A stretch of DNA of 64,000 nucleotides. It comes from Diplosphaera chodatii. Its lineage: Eukaryota; Chlorophyta; Trebouxiophyceae; Prasiolales; Stichococcaceae. Location of the stretch: contig JAALGY010000021.1 in the NCBI GenBank assembly GCA_032358165.1, forward strand, positions 1,612,001-1,676,000. Direction: 5' to 3'. A program made the translations under genes and the position numbers. Below the pieces are notes generated by a model, which ran no database searches, was not told where the DNA came from, and was given only the letters and a program-made list of their open reading frames with translations. Shown piece after piece: positions 47,301 to 57,651 of the stretch (position 1 is the stretch's first letter; the number at the start of each line of letters is the position of its first letter).

Positions 47301-50174
47301 AAGGCGGACCTGGCGGGGTGGCTGGGCAACCCGGGCCGCCGGGCGCGCTCCTTCCTGTGGCCCGTCATCTTCGCCACCAGCGGCTCCTTCCTGTCGCGCG
47401 TGGTGCGGGGCGCCGTGGTGCTGCGGGAACAGGTGCGCCCTTTGCCCTGGTCCTAGACCCTGACCCCTGAACCCTGACTGCTGCTCGCCACGATCTGCAT
47501 GTGGCTCGGGTGCAGCTGTTGCGAAGGCAAGGTCCATCATTTGCACGTCCACTGTCAGTTTCCACATGCTGCTGCTGAGCACCCAGCAGTCATGCAGATG
47601 GGACGCGATGCACTGCCTTAGGGCAGCGGCTCTGCAGGTTCATCGTCAAAGCTACAGATGATATAGTTACACGTATGTGATCACCAGCGCAGGTGGAGCA
47701 GGAACGCTTTCTGGTGCGGCCGAGCATGCTGGGCGGCGCAGAGCCCGAGGACCCCGGGCACCTCACCCGCATGGTGCGCAGATGTGCTGCCTGGAAGTGG
47801 CTCCAGTGTTGGGCGTCGGCAGGTGTTGCCACACAGCGGTTTCCACGTGCTAAACTGCACCTGACATTTGGCACATTGGGACTTGGGGACCTGTCGTCCT
47901 AGATGCCGGTTTCATCATCTGCAGGCATCGAGGTCAGCAACATTCCGGATACAGCGCGCGTCTGGCGTCGGCTTGCCAAGCAGCCGGCGCTCAGTCTTCA
48001 CCGGCATGTGCGCCACCCTGGCGGCAGCCTCAAAGCCACACAGTTGTGTCCAAGCATGCTGGCACAACATGCAGCTGCCCTCGTAACTGGGCCCCTATAA
48101 CTGGGTATGCGCTGAGCCGTGCGCCAGCTGCAACTGCAGGGCGCCGCCAGACCAGACAGCACCGCTGCCGGTGCCGGTCATCAAGGAGGCGCCCAAGGCA
48201 GAGGGCGCAGCACACGATGACCACCAGCAGCAGGAGGAGGCAGACGCGGGCACCTACTCGGCAACCGGCACGCTCAGCCAGCAGTTCTGGGTGTGCCCCG
48301 GCTCAGCCGGCTTCAAAATCCGCGGCCCGACATACCTGCAGGTGCGCTCGCTCCTGCCTGTTTCGGTCAGAAGTTGTATCCCTCTCTCTTGTGCGCATGA
48401 AGTATGTACTGCTCGTGTCGGGCAGGTGACTCTGCCTCCTGCTGATTGTCCAGGACCACAAAAAGGCGGCGGCGGGCGACCCGGTGTTCGAGCTGGCGAG
48501 CATGGACCTGGTGGAGACGGACCAGCCGTGCTTCAACATCGCGCGCTTCCTCCCCGCCATCAAGTGGGTCCATGCAGCACTGCAGGCTTTGACCTGCAGC
48601 ACATGTTGCCGTTGCCGCGGATGCTGGCCTACTAGCCGCATCAGCAGATGAGCTGCAATCCCGCCAGGGCACCACATCTCTCTTGTATTTGCTGAGTTCA
48701 ACCAACCACCCAAAAGGACTTCGACTGCAGGCGTGGTAGGGCACTGCAGTGACCCTGATCCAAGCATGTGCTGTGCGGCCGCAGGCACAGCAAGGCGCCC
48801 TTCACCTTCGTGGTCCAGATCATGGTGCCGCAGTCGCCGCCACTGAGCCTCACAGCCGCCTGGGCGGCGGACATCAACCCCGCAGCCGCGGGCAGGGCCA
48901 GCTCCGCCACCGGCTCGGAGGCCACCTCGCCAGGTGGCGACTGCCACACGAGCAATGCAGCCATGCCCCACTCCTGCTACAGCATCCAATTGCCGCTTGC
49001 AAGGCCACCTCCTAATGTGGTGGCTGTTCCGTGCATGTCACGCCATGGTCAAGCAGGATGTCGCGCGTGAGTCCTGCCATGCAAATCTGCTGAGGATTAT
49101 GCTCCACAGGAGATGGCGACTCGGATGAAGAGAGGGAGCGGGGCTGCCCCTTCGACACCGCCTTCGCCAGGTGACCTGACATCGCTTTGCGCAGGAGGCG
49201 CTGTCACAGCTGCTGCAAACCGATGAACTGTGGCAGCGTGCGGTCTTCAGAAAGGCCAATGGCCAGCGTGTGGCTGTGCGCAGGTTTGTGGCGGGCGGGG
49301 ACGATCCCGAGTCCACCGAGCGCCGCAACGGCGCCTTCAAGCTGATCCCCAAGATCGTGAAGGGCTCCTGGCTGGTGAAGCAGAGCGTGGGCGAGACGCC
49401 CGTGCTGCTGGGCCGCAAGCTCACCACCAAGTACTTCAGGTGCGAGGCGCCAGGCCTCGGCCGGGCAGATCGTGACACACATCTCCAACCGCATTTGCTG
49501 CTGACATCAGCAATGGTGACAGACCGCTGCGCACGGTATGCAGCACTATAGATGTTGCCACGCCTTGGGCGCCGAGCAACAGGCGTGGTGGATGATGAAA
49601 TGCCACTCACTGATCTGCATCACTGCCTAGGGGCCCCAACTACATGGAGGTGGACATCGATGTGGCGTCGTCTAGCGTGGCGCGCCACGTGGTCGGCCTC
49701 GTCAGCGGCGCGTCCAAGTCCGTGGTGGTGGACATGGGCATCCTGCTGCAGGTGGGCTGGCGCTCGTGTTGCTGCATGGCCACAGACCCGCATGTGCTGC
49801 GCTGCAGAATGTGGTATCCTGCAGCTTGCAGCATCTTGTCACGCATCGTCTGGTGTGAACCTGTCCTTTGCCAGTCGCCCTCGAACATGTTGAGACTAAA
49901 TGTGCACTGTGCTTGGCGTCTGCTCAGGGCAATGCGAGGGACGAGCTGCCGGAGAGCCTGCTGGGCACCATGCGGCTATGCAATGTGCGCAGCCACAGCA
50001 ATGCACCACTACCAATCTTGATCAGCCGTCACGGTTGCAAAGATTTGCATCGCATTCCTATCGCAGGCCCTGCCTCTGCAACCCCGTCCAACTGTTTATG
50101 ATGCACTGCAGATCGACCTGAGCACTGCATCATACCTGGACGTCAACACTGGGACGATCCATCCAAAGAAGTGA
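44397..50174 (+). CDS. EDR2: EDR2-like PH-START-DUF1336 lipid-binding protein
   Basis: EDR2-family proteins bind phosphoinositides through a PH domain and lipids through START. In Arabidopsis EDR2 limits cell death in mildew resistance; an algal role is unknown. The ATG at 44397 opens MVGTPSKHTDPPLLEGWLLR. PH continues with LVTLRREGDFSTSKNWKLDA, TLWAVISNEAQHVQL and LAFEESAEAQLWFAALKDVV. A Gly/Ser linker leads to LTPAEITQRCKTRKKWRPYT, then START: RELVLRRSWRRE, GTILVLYSSTTHHKCRPQPR, GYTFSPLMPRFTSSGSSGEC, VVKADLAGWLGNPGR. DUF1336 follows: FWVCPGSAGFKIRGPTYLQ, VFELASMDLVETDQPCFNIA, GAFKLIPKIVKGSWLVKQSV, LLGRKLTTKYFR, GPNYMEVDIDVASSSVARHV, LPESLLGTMRL. The end is SYLDVNTGTIHPKK-stop at 50174. Domain content is certain; some of the roughly 17 exon borders are approximate. 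Confidence 0.9.
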
Positions 50175-50627
50175 TGAGGGCTTCTGAGATACAACCTTTC
50201 TTGGCGGTTGCAGAACTCAACAGGCAACACCCGCGACAGCTTGCACCTGCGGCCAGGGCCCGCGCCCTGGGGGGCAAGCGCAGTCTGCTCGGTGTGACTA
50301 ATGAATACGTTCCGAAGCGTTGTATCGTCCTTGGGCAAGTCAGCCGACTTTGGTTTCCTACGACCACACTATCTTGGGAAGCAGAGGCAGCATGTCGGGG
50401 CCTGTGGTGCCCGAAACTGCATGACTGCATTGGCCATGGAAACAAGCGGAGCTGCCAGATGAGGGTCGATGCTAGGCGTGAGAGCGGGATGCAATATGTG
50501 TGAACTCTGCACTGTGTCACTCGGAGGCTGACACGTCCCGAAGGCAGAGAATTGAACGGTCACGCTGTGGCGGGTATGTAGTTGGAATCTGCAGACCGAT
50601 CAGCCACGTACAATGCCATTGATGTTA
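50175..50627. other. Intergenic region EDR2-like / tRNA-Sec
   Basis: It holds the EDR2-like 3' UTR and the 3' flank of the tRNA-Sec gene. No coding signal seen, and no run of four or more A on the plus strand in the roughly 130 bp next to the tRNA. Confidence 0.4.
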
Positions 50628-50714
50628 CGCCGGCCAGGAGGAATCGAACCTCTGCCCATCTCTGGGCCACGGGATTTGAAGTCCCGTCACGCCACCAGGC
50701 GAGCTCAAGCCGGC
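50628..50714 (-). tRNA. trnSec-UCA: tRNA-Sec (anticodon UCA)
   Basis: This 87-nt minus-strand gene has the special shape of eukaryotic selenocysteine tRNA. The 5' strand GCCGGCTTG faces a 9-nt 3' strand CTGGCCGGC (one T-T mismatch), followed by discriminator G. The T stem has 4 bp (GAGG TTCGATT CCTC), giving the 9+4 acceptor/T arrangement. The anticodon arm ACGGGA-CTTCAAA-TCCCGT has a 6-bp stem and anticodon TCA (plus strand 677-679 of 50 kb). There is a long variable arm GGCCCAGAGATGGGC. The B box GGTTCGATTCC is perfect, and a TTTATG element sits about 25 nt upstream, as expected for tRNA-Sec external promoters. UCA would otherwise read UGA stop codons. A UCA suppressor is unlikely given the length, 9+4 fold and long variable arm. 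Confidence 0.93.
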
Positions 50715-51531
50715 AGAAGCAGCACATGCTGCTAGCATAAATGTGCACAAATACGACAGCGTGCACATAGCGCTGAGAAGCTCCACTCCCATTATCATGG
50801 CTCCCAAGGTTTATTTCGTTCAAGCAGCCCAGCCCAGGAGGATCCCGGGCAGCGTCAGGCCGCAGATGATTGATGTGGGATGCCGCTGTATCCAGTGCAG
50901 AACAGACTTGTCACCTGTTGCGCCTGAGCGGTGGTCCTGCATGCCGGCAGCAGAGTGCGGCGCAGTCGGATCTGCATCGCAGCCAGACCCCGTCAAGTCA
51001 AGGATGCATGACAATTGTCTGCAGCGGGTAGCGCAAATCTGCACCGGCTTTTGCAGACCGCTGTTGCCTCCCGTGGCAGCTGAAGGTTCTACCCATCAAT
51101 GTATGTTGCACAGATACACCTTTCGCTTTATGCCTGCCGGCGACGACTCCAGCCGGCAAGAGGCTACTGTGTGCGAGCTTGACAATCCAAGATCGATCCA
51201 AGCGGGCCAAGATGCTGCCCCAGTGGCGTAAGGCGAGGCATGCCTGACCAAGACCCATATTCGCCCCAGAACAACCAGAACACACTCAGGCACTTGTGGA
51301 AGGCTCACCATTGGTCCGAACGCCAAATGTTGGCGGATCTTTTAGAACTTGGAACCGCTACGTACAGCCGTTGGCTGGCCGCGCCTCAGTCTCGCTCTTT
51401 GCGGTAGCACACCTGTTTTGACATGGCAGGCATGCGCACAAAGCAGTGTGTGACTTGGCAACCGGGCTGAAACGGTCTTTATCCTTGTCAGACCCAGGGC
51501 ACTATTTATTCCATCGCAGAGGTGGGTTGTG
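50715..51531. other. Region between tRNA-Sec and KH-protein gene
   Basis: A minus-strand block at about 50911-50820, after a CAG acceptor, reads DKSVLHWIQRHPTSIICGLT, then LPGILLGWAA-stop. It looks like the C-terminal membrane anchor of a small protein, but I found no convincing upstream exon. A plus frame at 50743-51231 overlaps it and lacks features. Confidence 0.3.
50735..50741 (-). promoter_or_regulatory. TATA-like element of tRNA-Sec
   Basis: On the minus strand TTTATGC lies 21-27 nt before the tRNA-Sec 5' end. Eukaryotic tRNA-Sec genes use an upstream TATA element with Pol III, so position and composition fit. Confidence 0.45.
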
Positions 51532-53513
51532 ATGAGCCACGTCGACGCGCAGCCAGTGCCATTTGTGCGATCAGCTCGCCGGGTCGCTTGCTCAATCTGC
51601 GTACAGACGTGCCGTTGGGCCCACAGACACGCAGCTTCCTTGTTGCGCAGCAAATCACCGACACTTTGGCTGCTCATGCCTCCTTTACCATTTGGCAAAG
51701 GAGGCATGAAGGGCACCTCTGCTGGCGCGGCGGGCCGCGGCGGCATGCGCTTGCACGCTGCAGCAACGGCAACAGCATCAGCCGCAGCGGGGGCGCGGGG
51801 CCACCTGGTCCAGAAGTCTACAACGCATCCGTCAGCCGCATCCAGGACGTCCCTGGGTAGCCGCCCGCTCACCGCCGGCACAGTGCGGCAACAGGATCAT
51901 TGGCTGGCGGACTTTTGGCCACGGCACTCATCACTGCATGCGGTTGTGGCGGCACATGCTACAGCCGTCCGTGAGGTGCCGACAGCAGCGGAGCCGTCAG
52001 CGCCGAAGACGTCGCGCAGCCCACGGCAGTCCTTTGATCGGCAGCGCGACCTTCCGCTGCCAGATGAGCCCACCACACCAGCACAGCAGCGGGAGGGTCC
52101 CTTTCTGGATGGCGCCCTTACCAGCATCGATTCAGCAGACAGTGATGCCACACATGCTCCTGAGCCTACAGAGGCAGCGGCTGCAGCAGAACCAGTCGTA
52201 CAGACAGCCGCGGTTCAGGCCTCGCAGCCTGCTGCAGCGCCTGACTCGCAGCCTGCTGCAGCGCCTGACGCGCAGCAGCAGCAGCAGCAGCCGGGCAGCC
52301 CCACCAGCGACGCTGCCAGCGCTGCCTCTGCCAGCAGTGCAGACAGCTTCAGCCGGCAGGCGCCTGGCAACGTGGTGGCCACCATCTTGGTGCCGCGCGC
52401 TCTATCCGGCTGGCTGATCGGCGCCAATGGTGCCACCGCACAGCAGCACCAGGTGCCGGGGGCCCGGTGGTTCTTTGGAGATGCCAAGCTGGTGGTGGGC
52501 GGCCAACAAGGGCTCAGGTGTGCGGACGGCATTTTCATGATGGGAGCTGGGAGCTTGCAGGTGTTTGTCTCTGCGATTGGGTCATGTTCAACGGCGTCGC
52601 AGGTCTGCGTCATGCAGCTGACGCTGCAGCATGTGGCGCTGCAGGATGCTGCACATCCAGGGGCCACCAGACAGGGCGGCAGCCGCTGTGCAGGAGCTGT
52701 ACGGCCTGCTCATGGCAGATGGCGCCCCGCGCAACGTGGCGTTCTTCAGGTGTGCCCCCTGTCCATCACTGGTTCGGTCAATATGCACGGCACCCTGAAC
52801 CTGCTGCAGCTGCAGTCGGTACCAGTTGCTGAAGGGGTTACACCTGCTGGCTACAGGACGAAGGGAGGCCAGCATAAGACAAAGCTCATCGTGCAGACCT
52901 GGCTGGTGGGCAGCATTGTCGGCAGGAATGGCCAACGAATAAGGCAAGCCACAATGTGTGTTCAGGGTGACTTGCGGTGCCGTCTACTTGTTGCACAACA
53001 GGGGGCGGTGACAACTGTACATGATGCGTCTTGCTACATCACTTGACTGCTCTGCCACTCCACAGGGAAGCGCAGGAGCGCACGGGCTGCCGAATGCAGA
53101 TCGTGCCGCTAGAGACAGGACTGAAGCATGGCATCAAGGGGCAGACTGGCGAGCGGGAGCCGGTGCGTTTGCCTCATCTCATACATATGTCAGCAGGTTT
53201 CTGCCTGCACATGTGCTGCGTCTGCCCAATACTATGACGGCACCCTCTCTTGGCCCAGTTCCAAGCGTTGTCCTGAGGGTGCTATTTCCCTGTGCAGTTG
53301 AATGGGCCCATGGCAGTGCTGGAGGCTGCAGCTGAGTCGGTGGACAGCCTGGTGGCTGGCCTGCAGACTGTGTTCGAGTCGATCGCCGCCAACCCTAAGT
53401 ACAAGCCTTTCGTCATGAAGGAGCTGCCACTCGCCAACCGCCAGGGCAGCGGCAGCAGCAGGAGCAGCAGCTCAGGCAGCAGCTCTCCGGGCGGTGTGGC
53501 CCGCGCTGCATGA
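51532..53513 (+). CDS. KH-domain RNA-binding protein
   Basis: The N-terminal part is a long open frame from the ATG at 51532, low in complexity and rich in Ala, Ser, Pro and Gln (QPAAAPDSQPAAAPDAQQQ). KH1 begins VVATILVPRALSGWLIGANG (the GxxG loop is GANG) and continues after an intron with IQGPPDRAAAAVQELYGLLM. KH2 begins KLIVQTWLVGSIVGRNGQRI (GxxG loop GRNG) and continues EAQERTGCRMQIVPLETGLK, then PMAVLEAAAESVDSLVAGLQ. The Ser/Gly tail ends GGVARAA-stop at 53513. Such proteins bind single-stranded RNA or DNA. The true start may be downstream of 51532, since the first 130 residues show no conservation I can judge. The middle of KH1 (52440-52620) is poorly resolved. Confidence 0.75.
51675..51708. 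repeat. Perfect 12-bp inverted repeat (hairpin)
   Basis: CATGCCTCCTTT (51675-51686) is exactly complementary to AAAGGAGGCATG (51697-51708). Two further C-G pairs after one mismatch leave a 4-nt ATTT loop. It sits at the 5' end of the KH-protein frame and contains ATG on both strands. Confidence 0.9.
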
Positions 53514-53817
53514 GTGTCGAGGCCACCAAACTGGCGTGTTTGGTGGCATGTCGAGGGTTGTGCGGCATGCGAGGGGTTGTGTCAACAGAACCACATTCAT
53601 TTGAGTACCAGAACTGAGACATTTGGTTTGATACTTTTGGCATATCCACCTTGTTTCCGAGCTGTGTGCTGTAGTTGAGATATGCGTTATGGCATTGCGT
53701 TGCAAACCTTGCTTTGGAATGCTAATCGGGTCAATCTTGCGATCAAGGGCATCATCACAAGCGTCGGACGACAAGTCCACTCAGCCTCAGTCCCTGTGTC
53801 ATGGTCTATCTTGTCCC
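53514..53817. other. Convergent 3' region
   Basis: About 300 bp between the KH-protein stop (+) and the small-protein stop (-). Nothing else is evident; probably 3' UTRs. Confidence 0.4.
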
Positions 53818-54133
53818 TCAGGGCTTCTCGACTTTCTTCTCGGTGCCATCGCTCTTCTCCTGCACCACCTGCATCGAGACTATCGCGGGCGGTATCAGTG
53901 GAACTGTAGGGTCTGAGAGAACTCTGTCCAAGCATGCATGACCTTTCTGCAGCACATGACCAGTGTCCAGGTTGTGGCAACACCATAGAGCGACTCACGT
54001 CTCCTACTTGCGAGCCGCCTGGTTGCAGCTGTGCTGCTTTCTCGTTTGCAGCTTTTGCAGCACTGGACGCAACATCCTGCACCGTCTCGCTCGCCTTCGT
54101 CAGAGGGTTTGCGTCCTTGCCGGTGTCACTCAT
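53818..54133 (-). CDS. Very small hydrophilic protein, unrecognised
   Basis: The ATG at 54133 opens MSDTGKDANPLTKASETVQD, then VASSAAKAANEKAAQLQPGG before a GT-rich donor zone. It is Ala/Lys/Glu-rich and helical, like LEA or hydrophilin segments. Downstream, after a CCTACAG acceptor, another frame reads VPLIPPAIVSMQVVQEKSDG then TEKKVEKP-stop at 53818, also coding-like. The two blocks do not join in phase with the donor I favour, which would instead end quickly at FH-stop. So either the donor differs or the product is only about 47 residues. Function unknown. Confidence 0.4.
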
Positions 54134-54800
54134 GACTACTTCTTCTACTGCATGGCAACGATGTGGTTTGAATGGTGCGCCGAACATTCTGTTGGGTGCG
54201 TCTTTATTGATGACCAGGTGCTTGCAACGTGCTGTCGCGGAGTGTCACTAGCATGTGCCTTCCAGTCAACCAGCATCTTTCTCTACGTATCAGTATCTTG
54301 TTTGATAGCGGCGGACCACCTCTCAGCAAGTAGGTTGTGAAGTGCGTCGCGGTGCTGGGTTGTCAGTGCAATCGCGCATGCGACTCTTGAGCTCTTGATC
54401 CGGGAATATGCTGGGCCTACGACCTCCAGGCAGACATGATATGCTGTTGTTAGGTGCTTGGGGCGTCAGAAGTAATATCATGCATGCTACAGTGAGAGCT
54501 GACCTGGCAACAAGAGTAACAAATTTCTTAAGTACAACCGCGTGCTTATGTATCCCACGAAAGTTGGCCTGAGATTGTCCACCGCTGAATCAAGCTCTTG
54601 CCTGTTGTCCGAGTCTGCCCGCCATCAGCAGTTGCACGTATTGATTGCGGTGTGAAAGACTGATTCGGGCGTTTTATGAGTCAGTCACACCTAAGATAGA
54701 CAGATATCTTCTGTGCGCTTTTCAACTCAACTCTAGTTGCCTGACAAAAAGAAGAGCTGTTGCGGCCCACGGTCTTTGCGCTCGCCAGCACCTCCCAGGC
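54134..54800. other. Divergent intergenic region, 0.67 kb
   Basis: It lies between the starts at 54133 (-) and 54801 (+). It is AT-richer than most of the window. The frame leading into the phosphatase gene extends upstream to a TTG at 54645 but has no ATG there. Confidence 0.4.
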
Positions 54801-57651
54801 ATGAAGGCTCTGGGCCTACGGCGCAGCGCTGGGACCCCGAATGGCAGCTCGGGCTCAAGCTTCCAGCCAGCAGCCTTGGGCAGCCAGGCGCCCAGGCCCG
54901 TTTGGGGCCCGCGCCTGCAGCAGCCCCACCTGCGGCCGGGCATTGATGTGCTGCGTGCCGAGCGGCAGGCAAACAGCGGTCCACACCGACGCACGTTGCT
55001 GGGTGGCACAGCGGCTTTGCTTACTGCTGTGCCGCACAGACCAGCGGCGCCCGCCGTTGCTGCGCCCGACCAGCTCACAGTCTCGGAGCCTGTGCGGCTC
55101 AATGGCAGCCAGAATGGCAGCGGCGACGACGGCGGCGGTGAGCCGGAGGCGCCGGTGTGCGCGAAGGATTGCAGGCCAGCGAACCCTCCGCTCCGCATCA
55201 CGGCGCCCGGGCGCGTCGTAGCAGGTCAGCATAGTCCTGAGCTTTTTTGTATATCGCCTGACGCCTGACGCGGAGCGTCCACACCAGCTAGGTCATCGCA
55301 TTCTCAGTTGAATCAGTGCACGAAAAGTCGCCCTTGGTTGCACCTCCGCAGCAACTTGCGTGATCCCTAGCAACGGCTCACGTGAGCAAACCATGCACCA
55401 TCAGCAGAGTCGCCGCCGTTGCCCGTTGCTGATGCCAACATTCTGCGCTTTCCCCGTGTGCAAAGGTGCGCCAAATGCTCCTTATGACAGTGCTGTTCAC
55501 CTGTGCAGTGGGCGACATCCACGGCGACCTGCAGAAGGCCGTCACGCTGTTCAAACTGGCGGGCTGCGTGGAGGAGGTGGACCGCCGGCTGGTGTGGACC
55601 GGCGGCAACACCACCGTGGTGCAGCTGGGCGACGTGCTCGACCGCGGCAGCCAGGAGATTGGTGGGTGCTTGGGGCTCATCCTGCCTGGCATAAACTGGC
55701 AGTGGAGCTTTCGTCGGGAATGTCATCGTGTCAGACTTGCCAGCTGTGCAATGAAGCAGTTTGTGGCTCAGTAACACAGGCAACAGTCGTGACCCAGCCG
55801 CCTGCATCTGACCCCGCTGAGCCATACAACTAGTATAACTCCATGTTGTCTGTGTTGTTGCTATGCAGCGTCGCTGCAGCTGCTCAGGAACCTGGACACA
55901 CAGGCGCGGGCGGAGGGCGGCGCCGTGTGGATGATCAACGGCAACCACGAGTCGCTCAACGTCGCCGGCGACTTCAGGTTTGTGCAATGCCATCGCTGCT
56001 CCGGCTGCGCTGCCTCATGCCGTCCAGGGTCTCCAGCCTCTGTCTCCCTCAAGTAAAGGTTCACAACACTGTTTCAGCATGACCCCCAGCATCTGGACTT
56101 TGCAGATCAATTGCTGGCATTGCCGGGTGGCCAGTCAGCAGCACCGCTCATTGCCAAAGTCTGTTTGCAGGTATGCGACGGAGGGCGGCCTGCTGGAGTC
56201 GGCCATCATGGGCGGCCTGCGCGGGGTGGAGGCGCACCTGCTGCCCAACCAGCGCGCCGCCCGCATGCGGCTGTTCGCCCCCGGTGGCCACTTAGCCAAG
56301 GTGTACACCAAGCTGCTGGTCGCTCGTCTCGCATCATCATTCGCGCATTTATCAAGACAGTCAGGAGATACACAATGTTTCAAGCAGTTATGCAAATACA
56401 CACACGCATTCCCTACTGCAAGTCTGTCTCGTGACCTGAAACCCTGGCAAGCATGGCATACATCAGTCGCCCGGGGTGATGCACGGTGTTCCGGTGCACC
56501 AGAGATTCTGAAGCGCACTCCCCAACCGCGCAGGAGCTGGCGCACAACCCCACGGTGCTGATCGTGAACGACACCATGTTTGCGCACGGCGGCGTGCTGA
56601 CGGGGCACGTGCAGTACGGCCTGGAGCGCATCAACGCCGAGGTGGCGGCCTGGATGCGCGGCGACCGCCTCATCGACGGCTCCCGCGCCCCGCCGCCCTT
56701 CCTCGCCATGGGGTGCGCCCCACCTGCACCATCTCTCCACAGATTTGAAAGTCATCTCACCGTGGTTGTGGCCCCATTGATGCGTTTCAGGGGTGTCATT
56801 GGCGGCGTCCGCATGCACTGGAGCTGGTGCTGGGCTGTTGTCCCACAGCGTCGAAGCGTTTTCTGATGGGACAACTCTGCAGACGTGGGCTATCGCTGAC
56901 ATTGTGCTTCGCATTTGCAGGGACAGGCGCAGCGTGATGTGGAACCGCACGTTCAGCCAGGAGTGCTTCGGCACCCTGTACGACAAGTACCACGCCTCCA
57001 ACCAGCTGCGGCAGGTGCTCGAGCGCACCGGCTGCAAGCGCCTCGTCATCGGCCACACGCCCCAGGTGCCCAGCTGATCCTGCCTTGCCTGGACCACTGT
57101 GCCGCTGTCGTCTGCTGCTGTGCATGCATGGATATGCTGAGCTGACTATCAAGCCGGGCAGGAAAGGAAATGAATGCTGGTTGCACCATCTGAGAAGAGC
57201 CAACGTTGGCAAGATGTCTCGTCTGATGCGGCCTAGTTTCAATGAGTGCAGCAACAAGGGCTGAACTCCGAGTGCGATGGCATGGTGTGGCGCGTGGATG
57301 TGGGCATGTCGTCTGGCGTGCTCAATGCCATGCCCCAGGTATGCACCACTTACACCCCGCAGCACGAGCCTTGTCACATGTGTCGAGCTTCTCCAGGGCT
57401 ATCTATACAAAGGGCAGGTGATGTAGAAGGGTTCAGCAGCGCAGGGCAGCAAGGTTCGGTTGGGCTGGCCGAACTGCACTGACGGTGTGCAATGTCTCCA
57501 GGCGCTGGAGATTGGCGCGAAGGAGGGTGCCAGGGAGCCCGACATCAGGGTGCTGGGTGAGTCCACCGGGCCGCAGCTGCCGCAGATGGGGCGCGGCAGC
57601 GCCTTTCTGGCCCGCAGCTTCGGCAGCATCGGCGCCGTCAGCCGCTTGTAG
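54801..57651 (+). CDS. SLP1: Shewanella-like (SLP1-type) PPP phosphatase, possibly thylakoid lumen
   Basis: SLP phosphatases are bacterial-origin PPP-family Ser/Thr or Tyr phosphatases in plants and algae; Arabidopsis SLP1 is plastidial. The ATG at 54801 (MKALGLRRSAGTPNGSSG) opens a transit-like leader. At about residue 56 comes HRRTLLGGTAALLTAVPHRP, a twin-arginine plus hydrophobic core. Metal-site motifs follow in order: VGDIHGDLQKAV (GDxHG), VVQLGDVLDRGSQ (GDxxDRG) and VWMINGNHESLNVAGD (GNHE). Then come VNDTMFAHGGVLTGHVQYGL, RTFSQECFGTLYDKYHASNQ, CKRLVIGHTPQV (GH) and GMVWRVDVGMSSGVLNAMPQ. The end is GSIGAVSRL-stop at 57651. All catalytic motifs are intact, so it should be active. Internal exon borders are approximate. 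Confidence 0.9.

Noticed and set aside
50743..51231. Plus-strand 162-codon frame after the tRNA
   Set aside because: No recognised motif; it overlaps a more plausible minus-strand membrane-anchor exon, itself unproven.
51342..51881. Minus-strand 179-codon frame
   Set aside because: Overlaps the KH-protein N-terminus and owes part of its length to the inverted repeat at 51675-51708. No family features.
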